A stretch of 64,000 bases of DNA from positions 34,857 through 98,856 of the forward strand of contig QLIY01000619.1 of NCBI GenBank assembly GCA_003260075.1. Reading direction: 5' to 3'. This document shows, piece after piece, positions 45,501-57,800 of this stretch (the first letter of the stretch is position 1; each line of letters opens with the position of its first letter). The notes beneath the pieces were generated by a model. The model saw nothing but the letters and a program-made list of their open reading frames with translations. It did no database searches and was not told the origin of the DNA. Source of the stretch: Phallusia mammillata (Eukaryota; Chordata; Ascidiacea; Phlebobranchia; Ascidiidae). Position numbers and translations under genes: made by a program.

Positions 45501-48500
45501 TGCACTTGCTCCGGGTCCAAGTAAAACCACTGGTCCACCGCTGGGACTCCGCTATCATATTATCGATATTTATTTGGAAGAATTATCATCAACAGCAGAT
45601 GACCAACTTACATCAACCAAAGTAAATTGATTGGTTTGACTTTTGATTCAGTTATAAGCCCCACAAGAAAAATCTACATGATGACATTGTTTTTAGGGGG
45701 CAGACATTTTGTTGTCGTTATTTAGTTTTGTAGTATGTTTGTCACAGTTGTCAGTGATTGTATCAATACTTTCTAACTTAATGGGCAGGTCACCCAAAAA
45801 ATAACTTTCACATTATAACTTTACATTTTGGACTTAAGCTTACCTATACCGTATCATAACATCAGGTAAAACCTAATGGCAGTTTACCAAAAGTAACCTA
45901 TTTAGAATTTTTTTTTATGAATACATGATAAAAGAAACTAAACAATAATGGTATTTGGTGTTTCGCCTGTAAGCTTGTAACAAAAGATTGTGTTATAGGT
46001 AAATCTTCTGTTAACTCCAATTGTGCAGTTGGTTTGTTCCACACCTGTACAAGATTTAAGAGACAGGGCATTGGAAAAAGTCTTTCAGGTAAAAAAAATT
46101 GTGTTAATGTTCAATTTTGTCACAAATTGCAATGTATATACTTTCCTTATAGGCTACAAATAACAGACCAAACCTTTTTCTTAAAATATACATTTTTTAA
46201 TATTCTGTATATTTTTTTTAATTTTTGTAAGTATCACTACAGATTGACATTTACTTAGGTTTGATGAGAGAAAGTTAAGTTGCAGACATAACATGATTAG
46301 GTTTGTGAACTATAATCGATCTAATACTTTTTTGAATCAAGACATTTACTCTCACTTTACAAAATCATTATTTAAAGCTGCAAAAAAAATTTGCAGAGTA
46401 AGCTGCAGACAATACACACTGCCTGTTAAGTCTCATCAGTGCAGAATTTAAAAATATTTATGCAACTGGAACATTTATCATATAAATAAGATGTTCAACT
46501 GACAATACAATTGGTTTATATCACCCCCTTTCTTACCATTCAATTTAGAATCAGATGTTAGGTTAGTCAGTTGGGGTGGATGTTTAATGCTTATTGACAA
46601 ACTCTTCACAAAAGCTGGATATTTTGTAAACTACATACTTTGAAAACGATTGTTTTAATTGTTGTGTTTTTTTGCATATTTTCCCTTTTATTTTTACAGG
46701 AAATTATTGACCAATCAGAGCCAGCACAAAAACTGGTCAATGAACTAAATGAAGTTGATGATGATGACATTGAAGAACCGATACTAAATTTTGATTATTC
46801 GTCAATTGCGGATTTGTTGTTTGAAACGGCAAATCATAAATCTTCACTTCCGAGGAATAGGAAAAAGGTAAATTGACCTGTCTTCGAATGAACAACATTT
46901 TTCAGCCAATATATAAGCGATTGCTGCCAGGCATAATATCCCCCCCCCCACTAAATTTTGATTATTCGTCAATTGCGGATTTGTTGTTTGAAACGGCTAA
47001 TCATAAAACTTCACTTCCGAGGAACAGGAAAAAGGTAAAATTGGCTTAACTTTTATTGAACAGCATTTTTTTGGCCAACGTTAAAATGTTCTGCTTGTTG
47101 GTTTATTATCTTCAACCAGTGGTGGGATTTAATTTTTTTGTCAGCCGGTATCCCCCCCCCCCAGTTTATAGAGCTCTTCTGGCAAACATTTGTAAACTTG
47201 ATTTTTCAGCCAAACTGCAAATGGTCTGCTTGGTGACTTATTATTTTTGACCTAATTTGCAATTCATGTTTAATTTAGGTTTACGTAATTGTCAAAAAAC
47301 TTCGCGGCATCGCTGAAGGTCAAATGCCATTAGATGACCTTCCTGATATTCTGCCTGATGAAGATTATAACTCCAAGCAACTGGAAGAAAATATGCTGAA
47401 GGATTTAGCCACACAATTAGAGGATGAACACAGGTAGACTGAACAATTAATGGGATATATACTTATATGGGGAAAACTGACTGTTCTAGAATAGGGTATA
47501 CTTGTTGCTGACTACTTGTTTCCTCTACCCCCCCCCCAAACTACGCGGCATCGCTGAAGGTCAAATGCCATTGGATGACCTTCCTGATATTCTGCCTGAT
47601 GAAGACTATAACTCCAAGCAATTAGAGGAAAATATACTGAAGGATTTAGCCACACAATTGGAGGATGAACACAGGTAGACTGAACAATTAATGGGATACT
47701 TATATGGGGAAACTGACTGTTCTAGAATAGGGTATGCTTGTTGCTGACTACTTGTTTCCTCTGCATATCTGGTACTTGTCAAAAAAACTGAATGTCAAAA
47801 ACATAAATCACTGTAATCATTATTTTTCTCCGATATATGAAACAAACTCCCTTTTCTTTGAAATTTTCTAATTTTGGTTTTGAACATAGTTTAATATATT
47901 CAGTTGTACATAGATAAATATATAAATTGCTATAATTGTTTTTCTGATATAAAGAAAGAAGTACAACAATGCTTTTATCATTGAAATTTTCTGACCTTAA
48001 TTTTGACTTCTACACAGTATAATAAAACATTTATAAGCCCAAAGTCCAAAAAGTTCTTGACAGAGGTTTTTACTCATATTTTGGTGATATTAAGTTTCTC
48101 ACTCTGGTATTCTCTTGTGCAAACTTGTTCTTATGATGCTTCATATATTTTATTTTAGCACTGGAGTAATGGAAAAGAAACAACATAGAAAAACTAAAAA
48201 GAAAGCTGCAAACGTTGATGATTCGATATGTGAGGCGGATGTCAATGAAGTGTTTGATACTATTGTTACAGCAGGTAACAGCATCACTAAAAATAAAATA
48301 AAATATTCCTATTAATTCCGTCATCAATCTTTCACTTTGGCTTACTTAACCCCCCCCCCAAGTGTTTGATACTATTGTTACAGCAGGTAACAGCATCACT
48401 AAAAATATAAAAAAATATTCCTATTAATTCCGTCATCAATCTTTCACTGAGTTAAGTAAACGTTTTTACAAGTTTTTAGCCACCTCAGGAAACAAAAATA

Positions 48501-50957
48501 TTTATGTATCTCTGCCCTGATTCAATTACACAGTATATTTATTAAGTTTAAGCAAGTAGCAATTCTGGTTTATAAGATTCCTCAGTTGCAGAACATTACC
48601 AAATTGTCGTAATATTCTAGAACAGTGTTTTTCTACATCTCCAATATACCTTTATAATCGATGCTGTGATCCCCCCCCCCCCAAACGTTTTTACAAGTTT
48701 TTAGCCACCTCAGGAAACAAAAATATTTATATATCTTTGCCCTAATTCAATTACACAGTATGTTTATTATATTGCAAGTAGCAATGCTAATCATTTTAAT
48801 AAGATTTCTAAGCTTAGCAGTACTTTTCCAAATTTTTGTAATATCTAGAACAGTGTTTTTTCAAAGTATTTCTCAATTATACATCTTTATAACCAATGCT
48901 GTAAGCACTTTTATGGTTGATTTAACAATTAAGGACCTTTTTGGCTAGTTACTGACATAAAATAAAAATGCTAAGCTACAAAAAATAAAATTTGCAATGG
49001 GATTTTTCAAGGAGAATAAAAGTGTTCTGAATTGGTAGTACATGTATACACCCAGTGGTTGAATTCAATTTTTTTTGTCAGTCGGCTCTACCACAAAAGT
49101 CATATTTTTCAGCTGGTTCTGTTAAAAAATCCATTGACTGCAACCAGTTATGCTAACCGGTTGGCTGATCTCATAAAAACATAATTCTATAGAACCGGTG
49201 CGAACAAGGTGAATCCCACCACTGTATACACCCATGTTACAGTGCACCATGGGTTTCACCGTGTTTTTTTGTTGCAGAGCACTATTCTAAAATAAAGTCT
49301 AACTTGGAACAGTCATTAAAATGAAATACGGGTGGTTATAGTTTGGTGTATAGAAATGTTTTTACAATAGTTTATGTTAATTGGAATGAGGAGACACTCA
49401 TTAAAATAGCTAACATTAATACCTTATGCTTGTTTAGATTATAGGTTACTAACCATGTAATTTTATCATTTAGAGGCAAATGCAAACACCAATGGAGTTC
49501 AACCAAACATTGGTGAGTCGAAAAAGAAGAAAAAACAAAGGAAAAAATCAAAGTCACAAATTGCAAACATGGAAAACAACAAAAAGACTGATTCAGATGA
49601 AGATATGAAAGCTGTGATTGCTGGAAGCTCCCCTGATCTTAATGACAGTGTATTTGATGTTCCTGAAGTAGACAGCACAATGCTAGAGCTAAATGCTGGC
49701 CAGAAGTCATTGGAAAGGAAGCGAAAGACAAAAAGTGATAAAGTTAAGCAGCTGAAACGTCAAAAACTGCTTGAAAAATTGTCCAATGACTCTTCTAGTA
49801 ATGATGAAAATATTGACAACGCTTTAACAACCATAAGTCCTCCACTAAATAATAGTGTAAAACCTAAACCTGCATTAAAGTCTGAGGAAATTCCAGAAGT
49901 AGAAAAATTTGCTGATTTTATGACATCACCAGCAAAACCTGTGACCTCATCGTTTCTGCGAGTTGCTGCGTCGAAAATTGATAAAAAACAAAAGGAGAAG
50001 TCTAAAGGAATTAAGAGAAAAAGCTTACCTGCAACTTCTCAACATTCAACAAAACGAGTTTCGTTTGAAATGTCTAAAATACAGGTAAAGGATGTGTCCA
50101 AAACCAACCCCCCCAAAAAATAAAGCAGTTGAAATGGGTATAGGCAATAATGCAAACTATACATTTAACCAGGGTTGCAGAGTCAAAGGTTTTACAAAGA
50201 GTCTGACTTTTTTTAATTTAAGGAGTCAGAGCCATTTTTTATATCCTTTTAGTCAGAGTCATTTTTTTTTATAACTCCCAAAGCCCAATATACAATGTTA
50301 TTACAAATGCTATAAAAATGCTCCATGTGGCGAATGGGCCTCCCAAGACATATGCCGTTGTAAACACCACAAAAATTAACTAAGGTGCATTGGAAAGCCA
50401 AAATTTTTACCATTTAAAACAAATGGCAACCTTGGAGTCAGAATTCACAATTACTAGAAGCCATAAAATATCGTAGGAATCAAGAGTGACATTACAGTAC
50501 TACCAGAAGTTTGAATTATTGAATATGCAACTGTGCATTTAACAAATCTGTTTGATGAGTTTAACATCAGTGGCCGAAATTATTCGCTTAACGTTTATGA
50601 TTTCTTTGCAATTAACAAACCATGTTTCCCATGGATATTCTACTGAATTTTGATGCCAATAAACATGTGCATTTTTATGCACAATCTATTACCCACGTTC
50701 GACATTTTTACATTCACATTTAAATTTACTTTTTGTTGTTTAAAAATACCATTAAAAATTCTGTGTTTTTGTTTAACATTTAGGTGCAACCTTTTCGCAA
50801 AAACGATCGCTCATCAGCGGTCAGTCCATCACCCTCTTCCAAACCATTTGATCCAAACAAGACACCAGATTTTGGGTTGCTTAAACAACGAAAGAAATAC
50901 TCTTTGGGGACACCTAAGGTTGGAAATATCAGGAAAAAGGCCTCTGACTTTTTCTAA
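42518..50957 (+). CDS. RRP1B: RRP1/Nop52-family nucleolar protein
   Basis: Ten exons: 42518-42690, 43243-43350, 44459-44625, 45455-45621, 45999-46088, 46700-46867, 47279-47433, 48159-48274, 49474-50084, 50784-50957 (TAA). They close in phase to 642 residues. Known role: pre-rRNA processing of the 60S precursor; the RRP1B paralogue recruits PP1 to nucleoli. The Nop52 domain covers the first about 210 residues (VEAKFAQRLAANEK, IWKGLFYCMWMSDKPL, EWRGIDRLRMDKFYLL). NFDYSSIADLLFETA and a long Lys/Ser-rich region follow. The tail has RVSF at residues 576-579, matching the PP1 docking motif of RRP1B (KVTF), and ends ASDFF like RRP1B (AMDFF). A single ancestral RRP1/RRP1B gene is likely. Introns 6-8 contain truncated second copies of exons 6, 7 and 8 after C-runs. 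Confidence 0.93.
43412..43796. mobile_element. hAT-type MITE with TAGTGATGGGA ends
   Basis: TAGTGATGGGA and TCCCATCACTA ends, with perfect 8-bp flank ATGTGTGC (43404-43411, 43797-43804). Non-coding, in RRP1 intron 2. Confidence 0.85.
46950..47034 (+). pseudogene. Truncated duplicate of RRP1 exon 6
   Basis: Begins directly after a C-run and matches 46783-46867 to the donor, with three or four base changes. Probably the other allele. Confidence 0.8.
47538..47674 (+). pseudogene. Truncated duplicate of RRP1 exon 7
   Basis: Begins after a C-run and matches 47297-47433 and the following intron. Most changes are silent; one gives Met to Ile. Probably the other allele. Confidence 0.8.
48360..48386 (+). 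pseudogene. Truncated duplicate of RRP1 exon 8 end
   Basis: 27 bases of exon plus the following intron repeat 48248-48349 after a C-run. Probably the other allele. Confidence 0.75.
49053..49224. mobile_element. hAT-type MITE, GGTGGGATTCA family, perfect duplication
   Basis: CAGTGGTTGAATTC to ATCCCACCACTG, flanked by TATACACC on both sides (49045-49052, 49225-49232). It lies inverted relative to 9251. In RRP1 intron 8. Confidence 0.88.
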
Positions 50958-51895
50958 CTTGATTCCATTGTCATAAAGTACTGACAAGTGCCAATAAATG
51001 GTTTTGAGACACAGACATTTTGTTTTGTGTATTTAAGGAAATAGAAATGAAACAAAAGCATTGTTTCAATAAGGAATCTAATAGTCTATAACCCCCCCCC
51101 CAACTTGATTCCATTGTCATAAAGTACTGACAAGTGCCAATAAATGGTTCTGAGACACACACATTTTGTTTTGTGTATTTAAGGAAAGAGAAATGAAACA
51201 AAAGCATTGTAGCAATAAGGAATCTAATAATCTATAGAGCTGTGGTTACCAATTTGTGATACAGTGTACCAAAGCCAAGTAGGAGTCACACCAGAACATT
51301 TGGTACTTATATATTAACGTCAAATTTAAAAAATGAAAAATTATGTGAGGACATTTTGAAAAGGTAAAATGGTATCTTGTATATGTTTGTAGAACTTTGC
51401 AATTTTGAACTTGCAACTATTAATAAGCAAGTTATATTTATCCCAGCAAATGTTTGTAATTTTTAACAACAAAAAAGTGGAAATCTTTTCCCCCCCCCCT
51501 GTAGAACTTTGCAATTTTGAACTTGCAACTATTAATAAGCAAGTTATGTTTATCCCAGCGAATGTTTGTAATTTTTAACAACAAAAAAGTGGAAATCTTT
51601 GTTTAGAAATAAAGTTTTAGCATTATCTCTGCAAGAGGTACAAAGAATAGGACTACAACTTAAATAGAAACAAACAAAAAAATTGAAAAAAAGGCCTAAT
51701 TGGAATTGTACAGGCCAGTAGTTTTCAAATGCAAGGTCCATTATCATAAGAGTTTCTGGTTCACAGCTTCGCGCTGCAATGTTTTCTTCGCCCCCCCCCC
51801 CAGTAGTTTTCAAATGCAAGGTCCATTATCATAAGAGTTTCTGGTTCATGGCTTCACGCTGCAATGTTTTCTTCTGCATGTTGTTGTACAGATTT
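50958..51895. other. Convergent RRP1/ANAPC2 3' spacer
   Basis: Holds RRP1 poly(A) hexamer AATAAA at 50993-50998 and three repeat pairs around C-runs: 50956/51102, 51388/51500, 51716/51802. Removing the duplicates would leave about 600 bp. No gene. Confidence 0.6.
50993..50998 (+). terminator. RRP1 polyadenylation hexamer
   Basis: AATAAA 36 bases after the stop. It occurs again in the duplicate after the C-run. Confidence 0.6.
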
Positions 51896-54800
51896 TCACG
51901 TGTTTTCTTTCACCAGTTTATATTTTCCCTGTTCAATTGTCAATAAGCCACTCTGGACTTTTGCATTCAATAGATGTCGCAGCTGTCCGCTTTCGATCTG
52001 CAGATATGTTAGGAATGTTACACCAACAGGAAAAATGCAGTTGGCAATTTTAGTTGGAATTTTGCCATTAATGTAATGCAAGATTATGTGGAGTTTAAGT
52101 AAATTTGGTCATGCAAGTTAAGAAAATTAAACATGGAAACATTTTCATACACCAGAAGTGGGTCAACCCATTACTTGCACAGTTGGTGCTGACAATGTGT
52201 GCATTTATAATATTTCGAATAATAATAGTTTTTTACATCAGAAGTTAAATACCTCTAANCGGCCCAACTTTGGGTCGCGACCCATAGGTTGGGAACCACT
52301 GCTCTAAGTAACACCTACACAAAAAACTACTCTAAAAGTTAAAAACATATTGTACATAATAACAAGGTAACTGCCATCATAATTTAAACCTAGCCACATA
52401 ATAACACTACCCGCTTTACAAAACACCTTTTCCTATTTTTACTTCTTCTATTACTTTTTTACATTGTCTGGTGATGGATTTAACAGCTAACAAATACCTG
52501 CATGTCAGCATCGTGCATTGCAAACATCTGCAACATCTTATGGATTCGTTCAAGTGGAAGCGATTCAAAATTCTTCAACATTCCTTGCACATAATTCCAG
52601 AACAACTGCAAAGAACAAATCGACTTTACAATCATTATTATTTACCGAGCATATATGTTTTAGTGTAAGGTTGGGTCAAAAATTTTTCTTGTCCACGATG
52701 TAATTATTTCAACATTGTTTTGGTTACTATGCTGTGCACAACCAGTGTCAATAAGGATTGGGATTAGTTTACCTGATTATGACCTGAGCATTAAATTGCA
52801 TATTCATGTCCTGCTAACAAACGAAACTAGTGTTCGAAAGGGGAAGAACAAAAATGACTGTTGTTTATTAGCGTTAGATGGTGGAAAAAAGCATACTTCT
52901 TTGGCCTGTTTAGCTTAATACATCGCTCGTGACGTAAGGGACCTTGGAAAGCTACAAAACTAGCGTGGAATAGGGAATGGTTGTGACGTCACAATGCACC
53001 GAGTGTGCTCAGCCAAGCACCGAGCATTAACATGAGATGCGACCAAACACAACATTTTCTGTTTTGGCCCAACAACAGTTTTTAAAAATTGCCTGATACA
53101 TTATGTCAGGGGTGTCCAAACTTTTTTAATGGGGGCTAATTTTTACCAAGTGAAGACGCCCGCGGGCCAACGTTTTTTACCCCCCCCCCAACACAAATAT
53201 ACGGGATTTAAGAAATTGTGGGATTTTGTTGCGTCAGCACGACGTACACTTCCTTTTTACCGTGAAATAAAGTTCCATGGAAGGCTTTTACGTGAAGTCG
53301 CAAGTCGCAAGTCGCCAAATCCAAAAAAACTAATCCGGACGATGGCGGGCCATACGCAACACAATTTGAAAAAAACACAGCTGCGGGCCACGTGAAATGC
53401 CGCCGCGGGCCGCACTTTGGACACCCCTGCAGTATGTCATTTACCACCACAAAACCAATCTTATTTGTGAAATTTACAATTTAATTTGTTCATTCTCACC
53501 TTTGAACTTGTACATTGCATTTAGGAACATAAGTTAGTGATATATTTGACTTTATCATGTACACTCTATTACAGTGGTTCCGAAACTGTGGGCCATGGCC
53601 CAGTACTGGGCCACCAAGACATTTTCAATGGGCCACAGAGCCATTTGAACAGATTCTACTGTTTTGTTATACTGTAGATATTATGCTCTTTGTTTTGAAA
53701 AACATAATATTTGCAAAGAATTCCGAATCTTGTAGCCAAATTTCAGGAGCATGTATCTCATTAAAATAAATTGGTAGAAACCATTTCCCTGTCTTTGAGT
53801 TCCCCCCCCCCCATTAAATAGACATTTGGGCCACAGACCAAAAAAGTGTGGGAACCCCTGCTCTATTACCTGTTCATCTTTTTCTCTCTTATCTTTTTCT
53901 GTATCCGAGTTCACCCCATCTTCTTCCTCTTCTTCGCAACCTCCAGCAATCCTGGATGCGACGGAGGATGAAGTTGGACCACCAGATGTGGAACTCTCTT
54001 TTAACTCTACAATCTCATATGTGTCTGGTTTGGATTCACTAATATCACACAAAAAATGTTAGTTCTTATCAACTAGAGGCAGTGGTGGGATTCAAATTTT
54101 TTGTCAGCCAGTTCTACCACAAAAATCTCACAAAAGTCATATTTTGCAGCGGTTCTATCACAAAAGTCATATTTTTCAGGGATTCAAATTTTTTGTCAGC
54201 CGGTTCTATCACAAAAGTCATTTTTTCAGTCGGTTCTGTTACAAAAAGCGGTTCTATCACAAAAGTCATATTTTTCAGCCGGTTCTGCTACAAAAAGTCA
54301 ATTGACAGTAACCAGTAATGCTAACCGGTTTGCTGATCTCATAAAATTTCGTGAGATGGTTCTATAGAACAGGTGCTAACCGGCTGAATCCCACTAGATA
54401 TGCACCTAATCAGAAACAGAAGGTTCTACACAACATAGTACTTGTGTTTTTTATTGTTTTAGTTCTCTGTTGTTTAAAGTTGCTGGCCTGCCAATGAATT
54501 ACTGCCTCTTTCTCTAAGTAAAAAACGATAATTTTTTAAAAACAATACTAATTGATGCGATTTTAGTTACGATGCAGTTTTAAAGATTGTTTGATACCCT
54601 TTTAAGCAGAAAATACCTGTTTTACTCTTTTAATTTCTGTTCGTAAAAGATTCAGTTTGGCAAACTGAATATTCAGTAAACGACTATTACAAACGGCAAG
54701 AAAAACAATCAATTGACTTTTTGATTTATTTTTTTGATTTAACAATAATACAATTATTTATGGAAAAAGATAATTGTTTATTGTTGTTTATCAGAACAAT

Positions 54801-57800
54801 ATTAAGGAAAGAAGCTTCCGAATTTTTTTGCCTACTTTATTACTCCTTGCTGGATCCAAAATCCCATTTTTCTTCGCAAAACTGTTGGTGGAATTTTTAA
54901 AGTATCACTTAACTCTATAAGGGTCTGAGATTCTGGAAAAACACAATGATATTGTCATGTTTACAAGTTAGGTAGTATTTTATCCAACAGAATACCTAGC
55001 CTGGGGTACTGTAGGTTTAAACAGTTCACTTCACTCTGGTCATGTCTATTTATGGTTTACAAACAGTTTTGTCACATTGAGCAAAATATTGTATTTAAAA
55101 ATGCTTTTTACTGGTACAAGGCACTATTTTGAGTCTAAAAAGTGGCAAACTTCATCCTAAAGTGTAGAGCAGGGGTGGGCAACCTGCGGCCCGCGGGCCA
55201 AATGTGGCCCTTCATTAAAGGTTGTGCGGCCCGCAGAGACGCTTGGATTTAAAATGTACTGGCAAACGAGTCCAACTGTTATATATTTTTGAGCAGATTA
55301 ATGCGCCTAATGCTAGTTTTCTGTGATCTGGCAATATGTGGCAAGAATCAAGTGTGAATTTTGCTTGTATTTAAGCATATTTGGTATGCAACAAAGTAAA
55401 ATGCCTAGTGTTGTTCACAGGTGCGGCCCGCGATCTAATTTTGGCAATTGTAATTGGCCCCACAGTAAAAAAGGTTGCCCACCCCTGGTGTAGAGTAACT
55501 TATTTCATTAATTCAGCACAACAACATACACAATTTATAACATCACTCAAAAAAAAAAGTTCTGGAACTATATGTGACATAGAAATTCTTGAATAGGATT
55601 GTTTTGGGGTTTACCTTTTTCTTGAAAATGATAGATGATTGAAGCTTGCAATGGTTGAACTTTCAGGTTGATTGTTCGATGTTTAAATTCAAGGTCAATG
55701 TCAACCAAGCCAACAGCATGTATGCATTTTAATGACCTTGATGCCTGTAAAGTGTTAAATACATAACGTTATTATTTTTAGATAATCCAGTTTAATGTTG
55801 AAAAGAATTTGTTTCAATTTGATATACAGTAGTGTAAAATACCCTGTATGTGTCCAAACTTTGCAAGTTACAAAAATTGGTTAAGATTTTGTAATTGCAG
55901 ATAGAATGGATTTAACGCAAAAGTGGTGTGCCTTAACCAATAATCTTGAGCGGCATTGCTCCAACCCAGAAAACACTGTGAGGCAATAAAAAATAATCTA
56001 TTAAGGGATCAGTAAGCATAAGCATTTAGTCCAGTGGTTCTCAACCTTTTTTTAGTACCTTTTTTTTTGTTTTTTTTTAGTTGTCAGGGCCAAAAGTGTG
56101 TAAGGAGTCGCAAAAAAGAATGCAACAAACAACAAGAATCTGAAAGGCTACTTTTTGTTAATAACACTTCACTGCAGAAAGAATACTGACTTATAAGACA
56201 AACATTTCAGACATAAAGTTTTTGCTGTTATAACAGCAAGTCATATATGACTTACAAAATTAAATTGTAATTGCCTGCAAAATAAGCAGTTGGGAGCTAC
56301 ATGCGGCCCTGAGAGCCGCAGTTGAGAATTACTGATTTAGACATTGTCCATCCACCAAGGACAAGGACACAAATGAAAAAAGCAAACAAATGTATTATTG
56401 TGAGCAAAGCTTTATTGTTACCTTGAGACTTTCAAAGCCTTTGCAGAAGGAATCAAGTGATTCTGTGACGGGTTTGGGAAGCTCGAACTCTTGGTTAGGG
56501 ATGTCAGGCCAAAATTGTGATGACACAATCATTGGCCGAACTTCAATAGGAGGCTTTATGACAAACATCGCATTAATAATCAAAAGCAGAATGGGTGTTT
56601 GTACATTAAAATTTGGTTAAGGATTGGGTATATTATATTTTCATTAGAATTTTATTCAATTTACACATGGAACAGTCATTAGTATGAATATTGTTGATGT
56701 GACATCTGGAAAAATTGCGGCGAACCACTTGGTAACTTGAAAAAGGGTATTACTTTTTTGCCTTATTACTAAACTGTTCACAACATTTACATGTTTTACA
56801 AAAAAAGACAGAATTAAAACCGTAAAAAAGTGACCAATCAATTATGACAAAGGATTATCAATCAAGCAAATTTTACATTACCTCTGTATTTTCCTTTTTA
56901 AGAAACTCATCTTTAACATAAGAGTTAATTCTTTTGCTGTCTGCAACATCCTAAAAAAAGTTATGCCTGTTAAAACAGTTTTAGATATATCTTTGAGAAA
57001 AACACAACCTTTAGCATAACTTCACACTTATTCATGTCATCTTCGCCGAATCGCATCTTCAGAAGTTCAAGATTTCGAATTTCTGCTGACTCATTTTTCT
57101 CAGTGTACCAGGTTTGCAAAAGTCGCTTACTCAGCAGTTTCTAAAAAATATGAAAAAATGACTGACAAACAAGAATTCTACACTGAATTGAGTTGAGATT
57201 ATTTTTACTTGATTGATGAAATCTTAGCAGCAGAATTGTATTAGAACAAGCACCAAGCCTGGAAGAGTATCCTTCTGAATTTATAAACAAGTGCACAACA
57301 AACCTGATATTCTTTGATGAACTTTTCTCTACTTCCATACATTCGGATAAACAGAGTAACAATGTCCGATGTTCTTGATGACTTGTCTGCCTTGTCTAAA
57401 ATGTAACTTATGTATATTGGTGGTTTGTAATATTTTCAGGGGTCAAAGCAAGTTTCAAAATGTTAATTTTTCTGGTGACCTGATACAAAGTTAAAACTTG
57501 ATAGTGATACCTTTAACTTTACATAATTTTCTCATGTTTTTATTATTTTTAGTTATTGTACTAGCAAAAGTGGTAATGATTTTCATATAAGTTTAATGAG
57601 AAAAGCGAGAAATATGGCCATGAGACTGTTTCAAACAACACTTATTGTTGTGCAATACATTGTACATAAAGTCAAGTCTTGTCCTTTAGGTTTTGTACAA
57701 AAAAAACTCTTGATTAAGCTCACGAGTTACGGTACCTATATTAAACCGAAAAAATTAAAAATATACAAACAACAAATTTTACTGGGGTCAGCTTCTCGTG

